Source: Morella rubra (Eukaryota; Streptophyta; Magnoliopsida; Fagales; Myricaceae). Taken from it: DNA of 64,000 bases. The DNA is taken from the NCBI GenBank assembly GCA_003952965.2, contig CM025853.1:18373110-18437109 (forward strand), in the 5' to 3' direction. Each line of letters begins with the position of its first letter. The stretch's first letter is position 1. A program made the translations under genes and the position numbers. The notes under the pieces were generated by a model. It was not told where the DNA came from and searched no databases. It saw only the letters and a program-made list of their open reading frames with translations. Positions 42,725 through 53,812 of this stretch are shown here, one piece after another.

Positions 42725-43070
42725 TACCTCCATTATTAAACAAATTAATTTGGATGATTTTTAAGTTCTCTTTTGGTCTGTAACTCATTCCATTAATCTA
42801 GTTGCTTATTTTTCTTCAATATTAAGATATCTAATTTCAAACTAATTAATTTGGACTATTTTTCATTTATATTTTGGGTCCTATTCTTGCTTCATTTTCT
42901 TCATCATTAAGTTATTTAATTATTGAACAAACTAATTTGGATGATTTTAAATTTATCTTTTGGTCTATAACTCTTCCATTAAACTATTTTCTTCATTTTC
43001 TTCAATATTAAGGTATCTAATTTTTCAACTAATTAATTTGGATGATTTTAAATTTATCTTCTGGCTTCTG
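42725..43070. repeat. AT-rich minisatellite, left part
   Basis: Nearly four degenerate units of about 85-100 bases, each with TTCTTCAATATTAAG, AAACTAATTAATTTGGATGA, TTTTAAATTTATCTTTTGG and TATAACTCTTCCATTAA. The array resumes at 53597, so the Sirevirus B complex inserted into it. Confidence 0.8.
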
Positions 43071-43192
43071 TGCTATGTGTCGACACCATGTCAATTATGT
43101 GTCGACACCATCTTGGCAAATAGAGTTTTACAGTGCTTTTTGATATCCAATTTTTTCCGAATCAACACGAAAACTCCTACAATGAAAAATAT
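43071..43192 (-). repeat. old B-like LTR fragment, part 2
   Basis: Contains GTGTCGACAC-type palindromes (near 43078 and 43100) and is not part of the complete element. Together with 53394-53596 it forms one older B-like LTR fragment that was split by the insertion of Sirevirus B, with AATAT as target duplication (43188-43192 and 53394-53398). Confidence 0.65.
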
Positions 43193-44485
43193 TAAGAGAG
43201 CAAAAACAACCCAAGAGAGTAGATCTATAAAATCATGTGAATTGGGTTTTATAAAAACTTTTATCCTTTTTCTTATAAAACCGAATATGCAGAGATCCCT
43301 TTTTCTTTTTCTAAAGAGCAAGAGAGTAGATCTATAAAATCAAGGACTATAATGAAGAATAAAAGGAATAGTTAAAGAAGCACAATAAATAGATATCAAC
43401 AATAAATAGAGATAAGGGTAGAGAGATGACACCGTGACTTTTAGGTGGTTCGGCCAACACTTGCCTACGTCCACCCCCAAGGCTATTGACTTCCTTGGGC
43501 TTTCTTCACTATCTTCAAATAGAAGTACACCTTAGCTTCTAGGGTGCTAAGGAACCTTTACAAAGTGTTTTTCGAGCTTACACTTTAACTCACTCTCACA
43601 GATCCTCACAACCTAGAGGATTTCTTCTACCCAACAAGTAGGACAAGTGTTTTCCCAAACACTCACGTGTTTTTCAAGAATGGGTACAAAGAGAATCTTA
43701 GTAAAGGCTCTTTAAGCTGAATAAACAAGTATGAAGTACTGAGGTGTGCAAAGAGACAAGATTCACAAAGAAAGCAACAGTATTTGCAAGTGGGAGTACG
43801 AGCTTTCTTGGTTGGTGGAGCTTCTTTCTTCTTCAAAGCTTTTTCTCTCTCTAGAAATTAGGGCAAGAGTTAATAGCGCACAATTTCATGGCTTTCTCTC
43901 TCCATCTCCTTCTATTTAAAGCTCCTAGGGCACCAAGGGTCTTCTTGTAACGTTTGAGTGCCGTTGGAGGTCATTTGAGACAATTTGAAGACTTTTTGGA
44001 TGAGTTGGCGTCGCTTTAGGATTTCTGTAAAATCGTGCAATGTGTCGACACATTGATGGTATGTGCTAACACATTAAAATTTGGCCTGAAAACAACCTCT
44101 CGGGTGTTCGTTCAATGTGTCGACACTATGGCTCAACGTGTCGACACTTCCAACACTTAGTCAAAAAAATATTTCGAATGACCTGAAAAACAAACTCTCG
44201 GGTAGTAGTTCAATGTGTCGACACTATGGTCCAATGTGTCGACACTGTGAATCGACACTGTCACAAAACCTTTTAGACAAAAAATTATTCTTTAACAACA
44301 AATCTTCCAAAAAAAAAATATATTATCAAAGCAACGAATAGATAACAAGCAAAGAGAGCCCTACACTGATAAGTATAAGCTTAGAATAAGTAAAAGAAAC
44401 TAAAAGTTTCCTTGAAAAAAAAAAGGGGTCAACCTTGGGCTAACAATCTCCCATCCTTTGTTTGTAAAACAACCTTGGGCTAACA
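43193..44485 (-). repeat. 3' LTR of Sirevirus B
   Basis: 1293 bases, TGTTAGCCCAAGG (44485) to the end near TAAGAG (43193). GTGTCGACAC palindromes lie near 44044, 44118, 44137, 44214 and 44235. A TATA-like CTTTAAATAG is near 43912. The conserved block GCCAACACTTGCCTACGTCC (complement) is near 43452. A purine tract (complement of TCTCCCCCTTTTT, 44487-44499) directly precedes it. Confidence 0.9.
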
Positions 44486-45318
44486 ATCTCCCCCTTTTTG
44501 ATGATGACAAAAACCATTTAAAAATGAAAATTTGCTAATAAATAGAAAAGCTCCCCTTGAGAACAAGCAGGAGTTTTTCATGATATTTTAGCAAAAAGGA
44601 CTTTAAGATTTTACAAAATTTTTGCAAGAGTTTCCTTTGTAAAAGGAGGTTTCCCAAAACTTAAAGCAACACTTCTATATCCTTTCTCCAAACTTCCCAA
44701 ACTTCAAATTCCAAACAAGATCACAAGACTTCATATCACGAAGAGTTAAAAGATAGAGTAACTACTTGAAGCGAGATTTAGGCAAGCATAATCAAGTGCA
44801 AAGCACTTATCAAAATCTTCACAAGTACTCCCTTAGAACACATTCACTTCAAAACATATGGTCATTCATAATATAATAGAATAATCACAATAAGTCAATT
44901 TATAAAACGCTGAATAATCATTACAACTAACCAAATAATTGTTCAAGGTTCCAAAAAAAATACAACTGAAAAGAGGACAAAGAACAACATAAGAATTAAA
45001 TGAAAGCAAGGGTATCAGCATACAAATAGGCACTTTTCTCCCCTTTGGCATCATCAAAAATAAGAAGGCAAGGGTGAGGGCTAAGGAGATCAGGGAGGAG
45101 GAGGATGATCGACGTCAAATTTCTTCAACCAGTTGCTCCAAGTCGTTGAGAACCAATAGGTCCATTTCATGACAAGAGGACGAAGATTTCGATCAACGTC
45201 CAGACTAACTCGGTGGCATTGACTACATCTTGAGCGGATGATTTCAAATCATTCACAGGTAGCTTGAATCACCTCGCTGGCCACATAGATACTGTTGTTG
45301 ACTTGGTGCTTGAGAAGC
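44486..45318 (-). other. 3' tail of Sirevirus B with purine tracts
   Basis: Non-coding stretch between the env-like stop and the 3' LTR. Purine tracts (seen as TCTCCCCC on the plus strand) occur at 44487 and near 45034, each next to a CATCATCAAAAA-type sequence. No other gene was seen. Confidence 0.75.
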
Positions 45319-46576
45319 TCACATCCTTGTCAAGTAGCTTGAAACGCTCATCATGGCAGCAAACAACTGCTTGATGTCATCAAAGCCCGTCTTCATGTCA
45401 AGAGACAACTTCTCCAACTGCTGACCCAATTTCTTTTGTTCCTCCTTTATGTCCCCAAAAGAAGCTTCAAGAGATTCAAATTGAGGTGCATGAGAGTGGA
45501 AGGGGTATTCGGGATGATGACTCCATATGCAAAGAAGGAAATGGAGGAGGGGAGAATGGCTCTCGCTGAGGTCAAGAGACATTTGGAGTTCTGGTGGCAG
45601 TGGAAGGAGTTCTAGTGAAGGTATCTTCTTCTCATCCTCGCTGTTGGCATCAGAATCCGATCCCCTATGACTTCTCTTTTGAGGGGTTGCATTTTCTTAT
45701 CCAAAAACCTCATTTTGAGTGAACCCATCAACCTTAGAGTTTTCTGATTATACTCTTTGGATGCCTTGGGAGTTTCTCGTACTTCAGCCATGAATCCCCC
45801 CACCATCCCCCCATAGGGGTAATGCCGGTATGTGAGTACTGACAAAAGAACATTCCATAAGGCAGCCCTTCTTCTTCTCACAGCCTTCATATGACATTGA
45901 CCAAGGTTCATGGGAGGGGTAATCAAGCAGTACATGACAAATAAGTCTAGGAACGTTATGTACTCAAACTTTCCCGGTCCTTGGTAAAATAATGTTGCAG
46001 ACCATATGATGTAAAATTCATCTCGGAATGCTTAGATCACTAGCTGTGGGTCTAATAACCTCGTCTAGGGTTGGATTATCCAAAACAACCCTAAGAATAT
46101 GAAGGGGATCAACTTCAGACATTCCTACCCATCCATGGTTCTCAAAGAATTTCTTCCCACATCAGGAGCATTTACCATTGAATTCAAAGAGGAACTAGAT
46201 AAATCCAAAACTTCGCCATTTACATAACTATCATCATCCTCAGACTTAGTGAATTGAAAGTTAGCATAAACCAACTTAACTAAGTAAACATAGCAATTTA
46301 CTTTCAAATTCACAAGTATTCCCCATCCTTGAAACTCAAACATCTCTTGAAACCTAAACCCATTCTCACTAAACCATTTGAAATCAGCCCATCTCCCAGC
46401 AATGACCTTTCTATTTCGAAAATCTTGAACAAAGCGGTTTTTACAAAGACCTGACCTGTAGATGTAGTCTTCAGGAGTGGGATGAGGTTCTTCATGGTCT
46501 TGGCCTTCTTCTTCCCTTTGGAGCCAACAGAAACCGGAGTTCGTTGAGAGGAGCGAGTGGGACGACTGGAAGACAT
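45319..46576 (-). pseudogene. Sirevirus B env-like protein
   Basis: An ATG at 46574-46576 opens MSSSRPTRSSQRTPVSVGSK and a basic GKKKAKTMKN stretch. After a shift come the core parts WGILVNLKVNCYVYLVKLVY and EDDDSYVNGEVLDLSSSS. Further on are FLDLFVMYCLITPPMNLGQC, ALWNVLLSVLTYRHYPYGGM and, at the end, an amphipathic tail (FESLEASFGDIKEEQKKLGQ, LEKLSLDMKTGFDDIKQLFA) that looks like a coiled coil. Layout (basic start, core, acidic linker, helical tail) matches the family A protein at 2285-3474. There are three or more shifts and stops. No clear transmembrane segment was seen. Confidence 0.75.
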
Positions 46577-47105
46577 TGAGTGCAGGGTTTTGAGAGAAAA
46601 TGGGTCTGTCGGGCGGTGGGTTTTTGGAGAGAGTGGGCAATTGAAATTTATGAGGGGGAGGCTTAATCGCACGGTTGGAGAGAGAGAGAGAGAGGTCTGA
46701 GAGGGAGAAAGCCTAAAATGCCGAACCCTAACTCAAATGAGATTGATATACCACACGTGTCCTTGGTTTTTAAAAACAGTAAACACAAGGGAAGTGTCGA
46801 CACATTATACTCATGTGTCGACACATTGGTCATGCTCCCAAACAAGGTGAAAAGAGCTCTCGGTGGACTCATGTGTCGACACATGAAATCATGGTGTCGA
46901 CACATGCTTCTCCATGAAAGAAAAACTATAAAAACCAGAGGTGCTGACACTTGTTTCACCAAGTGTTGACACATGGCATGAAACATGATTTTATGAAATA
47001 GTTTTAAACCAAAAATCACATAGAAACAATCACCCATCATTCAAAAGCATGTACAATGCAATCAATACCATCATTTAAGAAGTAAAACAAGTATATAATA
47101 GCAAT
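46577..47105 (-). promoter_or_regulatory. pol-env spacer with GTGTCGACAC palindromes
   Basis: Holds GTGTCGACAC at 46794-46803, 46815-46824, 46873-46882 and 46894-46903, plus two degenerate copies near 46944 and 46964. The same 10-base palindrome is repeated in this family's LTR. A clear TATA box was not found (the best candidate is TTTTTAAAAA near 46770). By analogy with family A this may be an env promoter; that is inference. Confidence 0.5.
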
Positions 47106-48540
47106 TCAATCCAAAGGAAACTTCATTCCTATTTCTTGTCGAATAAAGCAAAATCTATCCTCATTGAGGGGTTTTGTGAAAATATCCGCCAATTGAAGGT
47201 CGGTATTTACAAACTCAAGAACAATATCCCCTTTTTGAGCATGATCTCTAATGAAATGATGCTTAATCTCAATATGTTTTGTCCTAGAGTGCTGAATTGG
47301 ATTTTTAGTAAGATTTATTGCACTGGTGTTGTCACATTTTATTGGGATGAGAGAATAATGAAGATTAAAATCTTCCAATTGTTGTTTCATCCACAATACT
47401 TGTGCACAACAATTGCCCATGGCAATATACTCAGCTTCCGTGGTTGATAGAGCCACGGAATTTTGTTTCTTACAACACCAAGAGACTAGTGAGGTCCAAG
47501 AAATTGGCATGCACCACTAGTACTCTTTCTATCAATTTTACAACCAGCATAATCCGCATCCGAGTATCCTTGTAAATTAATTCAACACTCTTAGGATAAA
47601 ACAACCTAGATTTTGAGTGCCAACAAGATATCTGAAAATTCTTTTAACTGCAAGGAGATGAGATTCCTTAGGACAAGATTGAAATCTAGCACACATACAT
47701 ACACTAAACATTATATCGGGTCTACTAGCGGTAAGATATAGTAAGGAGCCAATCATACCTCGATACTTTGTTTGGTCCACATCTTTACCTTTTTCATCCT
47801 TTTCCATTTTTGTAGATGGACTCATAGGAGTGCTCATAGGTTTGAATTGTCCATGTTGAATCTTTTGAGAAGATCTCTTGTATACTTAGCTTGATTATGA
47901 AGATGCCTTCACTACATTTTTTGATTTGAAGCCAAGAAAGTAGTTCAATTCTCCCATAAGGCTCATCTCAAATTCACCTTGCATAACTTGAGAAAATTCT
48001 TGACACAAAGATTCATTAGTAGATCCAAAAATAATGTCATCAACATATATTTGAACCATTAATAACTCATTTTCTTTTCTTTAGTGAAAAGAGTAGTATC
48101 AATTTTACCTTGAGAAAAACATTTTCAATAAGAAAGGAACTTAGACGTTCATACCATGCTCGAGGTGCTTGTTTCAATCCATAAAGTGCTTTTGTGAGCT
48201 TGTATACATGATTTGAAAGATTTTCATCTTCAAATCCCGGTGGTTGCTCAACATAAACTTCTTCAGTGAGAAATCCATTTAGAAAAGCACTTTTTACATC
48301 CATTTGAAAGAGTTTAAAATCTTTATAACAAGCAAAAGCAAGAAGCATGCGAATGGATTCTAAACGAGCAACAGGAGCAAAGGTTTCATCAAAATCAATT
48401 CCTTCTTCTTGATTGTAACCTTGGGCTACTAATCTTGCTTTGTTCCTCACCACAACCCCGGATTCATCCATTTTGTTTCTGAAAAACCCATTTTGTGCCA
48501 ATAATTGGATAATCCTTGGGTCTAGGAACTAGATGCCATA
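47106..48540 (-). pseudogene. pol: Sirevirus B RT and RNase H
   Basis: RT frame 48067-48501 ([60 protein letters not shown]). Catalytic YVDD lies near 48036-48047 in a second frame. Then 47577-47837 (GSLLYLTASRPDIMFSVCMC) and RNase H 47106-47510 (SWCCKKQNSVALSTTEAEYI, CDNTSAINLTKNPIQHSRTK, DIFTKPLNEDRF), with stop at 47106. About four shifts separate the blocks. The protein is close to the family A pol at 3-1721. Confidence 0.92.
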
Positions 48541-48759
48541 CTTGATTTTTCTCAAATTGTTTTAATTCCTCTTCCATAGCATGGATCCAACTTTCATCAT
48601 CTTTAGCCTCAGAAAATTCTTAGGCTCAAGTTGAGAAAGTAAAGCAAGGTTATTAGCTTGGTATACAGAGGATCGAGTCCTTACCCCTTTTTCAACATTA
48701 CCAATATTTGATGGAGAGGATGATTCTTGATGTACTTCCAAGACTTTGGTAGATCATTA

Positions 48760-50190
48760 TCATCTTGTTGAGACTCTTCTTGAGGCTCTTGAGGTTCTTG
48801 CTCTTGCACAAGTGCTCTCCCTTGTCTTTGTCAATTGTAAGCTATTAACCCCTTTGTTAAGATCTACAATATCTTCATCATCTTTTCTCATAAGATTATT
48901 AGATTCATCAAAAACAACATGAACTGATTCTTCAACAACTAAGGTGCGTTTATTAAAAACACGATAAGCTTTGCTAGAAGTTGAATAACCAAGAAATATA
49001 CCTTCATCCGCTTTTGCATCGAACTTACCCAAATTGTCCTTGTTGTTGTTGAGCACAAAACATTTACAACCGAAAACATGAAAATAACCAATGTTGGGTT
49101 TTCTATCATTCCATAGCTCATAAGGGGTTTTCTTGAGAATAGGCCTAATCATGCAACGGTTCATAACATAACAACTTGTGCTAACTGCTTCAGCCCAGAA
49201 ATAATCAGGCAAGTTGTTTTCACAAAGCAAGGTTCTAGCCATTTCTTCAAGAGTCCTATTTTTCCTCTCTACAACACCATTTTGTTGAGGAGTTCTAGGA
49301 GCCGAGAAGTTATGGTTAATACCATTTTCTCCACAAAATTTCAAAGGAGGAATTTTCAAATTCTTTACCATGATCACTCCTTATGCTAGAAATAGCAAAA
49401 CCTTTTTCATTTTGGATTCTCTTGCTAAGTTTTTCAAAAGCATGAAAGGCTTCATCTTTATGAGCTAGGAATAGAACCCATGTGAATCTACTGAAGTCAT
49501 CAACAACAACAAAGCCATAACGTTTGCCACCCAAACTCAATGTTCGGGTTGGACCAAATAAGTCCATGTGTAGAGTTGGAGTGGTCTAGAAGTGGACACA
49601 ATATTTTTGGGTTTAAAAGATATTTTGGTTTGTTTGCCCTTTTGACATGCTGCACAAATTTTATCCTTTTCAAAAGAGAGATTAGGCAAACCGAAACAAG
49701 ATTCCGTTTGGCTAGTTTGAAATCAGGTCCATGCTTGCATGAGCAAGCCTTCTATGCCACAACCAACTGTCTTTATCATTTAGAGCTAAAAAACATTTTA
49801 TATTTTCTGAGGAGATGCTCTCTAAATGAACAATGTACACATTTTCAAATCTATGTCCAACAAACAAGACTTTCTTGCTTTCAATATTTTCAACAAGGCA
49901 CATTGATGATTCAAAAATGACTCGGTTTCCCTTGTCACACAATTGACTGATGCTTAGGAGATTATGCTTTAAACCTTTGACAAGAAGAACATTTTCAATT
50001 GTAGGATTAGGATACGTACCAATGCTTCCAACACCAAGTATCTTTCCTTTTCCATTGTCACCAAATGTAACTGAGCCCTTATCCTTAAGACAAAAGGAGT
50101 TGAACCAACTTTTGTCTCCGGTCATGTGCTTGGAGCATCCACTATCAAGTACCCAATGTTCCTTGATGTCTTTGGACTCCAAGCATTCCT
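48760..50190 (-). pseudogene. pol: Sirevirus B protease and integrase
   Basis: Begins after the gag stop with CAG (50189-50191). The protease has VLDSGCSKHMTGDKSWFNSF (about 50150-50090), then KDSWLWHRRLAHASMDLISN (about 49775-49720). The integrase has MDLFGPTRTLSLGGKRYGFV, VDDFSRFTWVLFLAHKDEAF, SIRSDHGKEFENSSF (49316-49567) and [56 protein letters not shown] (48760-49377). Only two or three shifts interrupt it. The same region of the + copy stops at YFHVFG. Confidence 0.92.
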
Positions 50191-50200
50191 GCAAAAAAGA

Positions 50201-51834
50201 TCAGTTCTTGATCTTTGGTACCCAAACCTTTTTGGGTCCATTGGTATTAGATACAAATTCCTTTATCTTATCTTTTTGAATCCATACAAATTTGATCCCA
50301 TGAGTGATCCTTTTCTAGTTGGACATGTGTGTGAGATGTGTCCATGCTTTCCACAAAAGTTACACATAAAGAAGGTATTGATGATTTAATAATTATATCA
50401 GAATATAACTTTTGATATCCACTTAAATCATAGCCAATTCCTTTTGTTGAAACAACATTTTTGTGAACCAAGGAGAATATCAAGGTTTCTTTTTCCTTGA
50501 GTAAATCTTGCAAGATCTTGGGTAAGAGAGTCAATTTTTCTTTTTAACTCAATATTTTCTGATTTCAAAACATTGACTCACTTGCATTATTTTTTCATTT
50601 TCTTTTGTGACCTTGCAAGATTCTCTTCAAGAGAAACAACTTGGCATTTCAAAGCATCATTTGTTGCACAAGTACATCAAGATTCTTTTTAATACAACAA
50701 TACTTTGAAAATATTCTTTTCAACTCAACATGTTGTTCATCAAAAGCATCTTGTAATTCCTCAAAAGTAAAAGAGTAAATTGAAGATCTTTGTACCTCAT
50801 CTTCGTTATCCTTTGCCATGAAGCAAAGGTTTGCAACTTCTTCATCGCTCTCACTATTACTTTCATCGGATTCTCCCCATGCAGCTAAGAATGCTTTCTT
50901 TTTGTCTTTGAAATCCTTGGACTTCTTGTGTGTCTCAACATTGGGCATTCCGACTTTATGTGGCCCGGCTTCTTGCATCCGAAGCAAATAATTTCATTCT
51001 TTTTGCTGCTATCCCCTTTGTAATTTGTTTTTCTTGAGAATCTTTTATCCCCTTGTTTCTTACGGAAGAACTTCTGAATCTTTTAGTGAATAGAGCCATT
51101 TCCTCATCATCCTCAGAAGATTCATCCTCACTAGAGTATGTGGCCTTTAGGGCTACACCCCTTTTTCCTTTTCCTTCATCTTCATCTCCCTTCTTGATTC
51201 ATCTCATGGGTCATGAGAGATCCCATGAGCTCATCCAAGGAGAGCTTCGTCAAGTCCTTAGCTTCTTGAATTGCAGTGACCTTGGGTTCCCAAGCTTTAG
51301 GAAGACACCTGAGAATCTTTCTTACCATTTCATCGTTAGTGTATTCTTTACCAAGAGATTTAACCCATTTATGATATCAGTAAAACGAGTAAACATAGAA
51401 GAGATAGATTCATCAGATTTCATCTTAAAGAGCTCATAGCTATGAACAAGCATGCTAATCTTGCTTTCTTTTACCTGATTCGTACCTTCATGGGATACTT
51501 GAAGTTTATCCCAAATTTCTTTAGCAGTATCGCATCCAGAGATACGATTGAACTCATTTGAATCGAGAGAACAGTATAGAACATTCATAGCCTTAGAATT
51601 TAGAGACATGAGCTTAAGATCATTCTCATCAAAATCTTTCTCTTCCTTGAGCTTTCCATCTGCTCCTTGGGGAAATCGAGGACCTCTTGAAATGATTCTC
51701 CACAGATCATAATCAACGGCTTGGATGTAGATTCTCATCCTTGCCTTCCAATAGTTATAGGAGGTTCCATTAAATAAGGGAGGTCGATTTGTCGACTGCC
51801 CTTCAGCTAAGGAGGTGCTAACTAGGGTTGTCAT
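50201..51834 (-). pseudogene. gag: Sirevirus B gag
   Basis: ATG at 51834 (MTTLVSTSLAEGQSTNRPPL), FNGTSYNYWKARMRIYIQAV, KAMNVLYCSLDSNEFNRISG, SHEGTNQVKESKISMLVHSY and FTRFTDIINGL. After a shift near 51345 come the two zinc knuckles CFGCKKPGHIKSEC (about 50945-50990) and CNFCGKHGHISHTC (about 50322-50365), separated by an acidic part (ESDESNSESDEEVANLCFMA) and helical DELQDAF/LKRIFSKY segments. It ends at TGA (complement of 50201-50203) after VPKIKN, and the protease follows in the same frame. Two gag zinc knuckles agree with Sirevirus practice. Confidence 0.9.
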
Positions 51835-51865
51835 TTAAAAGTCTAACCTCAGCTCTGATACCAAT

Positions 51866-53393
51866 TGAGAGTCAAAAACAACTCAAGAGGGGGGGTGAAT
51901 TGGGTTTTATAAAAACTTTTATCCTTTTTCTTATAAAACCGAATATGCAGAGATCCATTTTTCTGATACACAAGGGAGGTCAAACAACTTATTCAGGGAG
52001 GTGCAACTAGAGCGAAAGTCTGGAGAGGATTTTATAAAAACTTTTATATTTTTCTTATAAAACCGAATATGCAGAGATCCCTTTTCTTTTTCTAAAGAGC
52101 AAGAGAGTAGATCTATAAAATCAAGGACTATAATGAAGAATAAAAGGAATAGTTAAAGAAGCACAATAAATAGATATCAACAATAAATAGAGATAAGGGT
52201 AGAGAGATGACACCGTGACTTTTAGGTGGTTCGGCCAACACTTGCCTACGTCCACCCCAAGGCTATTGACTTCCTTGGGCTTTCTTCACTATCTTCAAAT
52301 AGAAATACACCTTAGCTTCTAGGGTGCTAAGGAACCTTTACAAAGTGTTTTTCGAGCTTACACTTTAACTCACTCTCTCAGATCCTCACAACCTAGAGGA
52401 TTTCTTCTACCCAACAAGTAGGACAAGTGTTTTCCCAAACACTCACGTGTTTTTCAAGAATGGGTACAAAGGGAATCTTAGTAAAATCTCTTTAAGCTGA
52501 ATAAACAAGTATGAGTACTGAGGTGTGCAAAGAGACAAGATTCACAAAGAAAGCAACAGTATTTGCAGGTGGGAGTACGAGCTTTCTTGGTTGGTGGAGC
52601 TTCTTTCTTCTTCAAAGCTTTTTCTCTCTCTAGAAATTAGGGCAAGAGTTAATAGCGCACACTTTAACGGCTTTCTCTCTCCATCTTCTTCTATTTAAAG
52701 CTCCTAGGGCACCAAGGGTCTTTTTGTAAAGTTTGAGTGCCGTTGGAGGTCATTTGAGACCATTTGAGACTTTTTGGATGAGTTGGCGTCGCTTCAGGAT
52801 TTCTGCAAAATCGTGCAATGTGTCGACACATTGATGGTATGTGCTGACACATTAAAATTTGACCTGAAAACAACCTCTCGGGTGTTAGTTCAATGTGTCG
52901 ACACTATGGTCAATGTGTCGACACTTCCAACACTTAGTCAAAAAAATATTTCGAATGACCTGAAAAACAAACTCTCGGGTAGTAGTTCAATGTGTCGACA
53001 CTATGGTCCAATGTGTCGACACTTCAACACTTAGAAAAAATTTCGAATGATCTGAAAAACAAACTCTCGGGTAGTAGTTCAATGTGTCAACACTTATGGT
53101 CCAATGTGTCGACACTTCCAACACTTAGACAAAAAATTGTTCTTTAACAGCAACTACTTCAATTCAATAAATCTCAAAAATACTTACAATATAAAAGATG
53201 ATCAATTAGCAAGTGTAATGATGATCAAGTATGCTTGGAGAGATTTTAGAATAAGGAAACCTTGATACTCTAAAAACATAATTTTCTTGAAAAGGAATTT
53301 CAATGTAAAATCTAAAAGTTTTGAACGAGTTTGAAAACTTTGTTATCATCAAAATCAAAATGGAGTGTTTGTAAGAACAACCCTGGGCTAACA
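51866..53393 (-). repeat. 5' LTR of Sirevirus B
   Basis: 1528 bases, TGTTAGCCCAGGG (53393) to GACTCTCA (51866), followed by the primer site ATTGGTATCAGAGC (complement of 51852-51865). GTGTCGACAC palindromes lie near 52820, 52896, 52915, 52989, 53010 and 53107. About 160 extra bases near 51930-52090 duplicate the TTTTATAAAAACTTTTAT segment. Confidence 0.92.
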
Positions 53394-53596
53394 AATATTA
53401 TAGTCTTGGTGCAAGCCATGGTGTTTAAATTGAATATAGGGCATAAAGAATTAATGAGAGATTTAAATACAATTGAGTACTCTCGATTGAATAGTGGATT
53501 GAAAACCATGTATTCTAAAAATACTCCAAAGCTATTTTGTCATTTGTTATCATCAAAATCGAGTTAGATAGCTCAAGAAGCAACCTTGGGTTAACA
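53394..53596 (-). repeat. old B-like LTR fragment, part 1
   Basis: Begins, read on the minus strand, TGTTAACCCAAGGTTGCTTC (53596) and carries TTTTGATGATAACAAATGAC, as LTR B starts do. It is the other half of the fragment at 43071-43192 and abuts the minisatellite at 53597. Confidence 0.7.
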
Positions 53597-53812
53597 TTCT
53601 TTTTCTTCAATATTAAGGTACCAAATTTTCAAACTAAATAATTTCGACTATTTTTCATTTATATTTTGGTCTATAACTCTTCATTAATCTATTGCTTTAT
53701 TTCTTCATCATTAACTTATCTAATTATTAAACAAATTAATTTTGATGATTTTTAATTTATCTTTTGGTCTATAACTTTTACATTAATCTATTTGCTTTAT
53801 TTTCTTCATTAT
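53597..53812. repeat. AT-rich minisatellite, right part
   Basis: A little over two units of the same repeat as 42725-43070 (TTCTTCAATATTAAGGTA, TTGGTCTATAACT). Its right end is the insertion point of the chromovirus. Confidence 0.8.

Larger units (their letters stand above)
43193..53393 (-). mobile_element. complete Sirevirus family B
   Basis: A 10.2-kb Ty1/copia element on the minus strand with both LTRs (51866-53393 and 43193-44485), primer site, gag, protease, integrase, RT, RNase H, palindrome-bearing spacer, env-like gene and purine tract, flanked by a 5-bp duplication AATAT. The LTRs are very similar outside one insertion of about 160 bases in the 5' LTR and a 40-bp duplication in the 3' LTR. 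All genes carry some shifts, so the copy is probably inactive. It is the reference for the partial copy at 11339-14730 and the solo LTR at 59112-60600. Confidence 0.93.

Noticed and set aside
43091-43337. 125-codon ORF at 42960-43337 on +
   Set aside because: It crosses minisatellite, an old LTR fragment and the complete Sirevirus LTR, so it is composite chance sequence.
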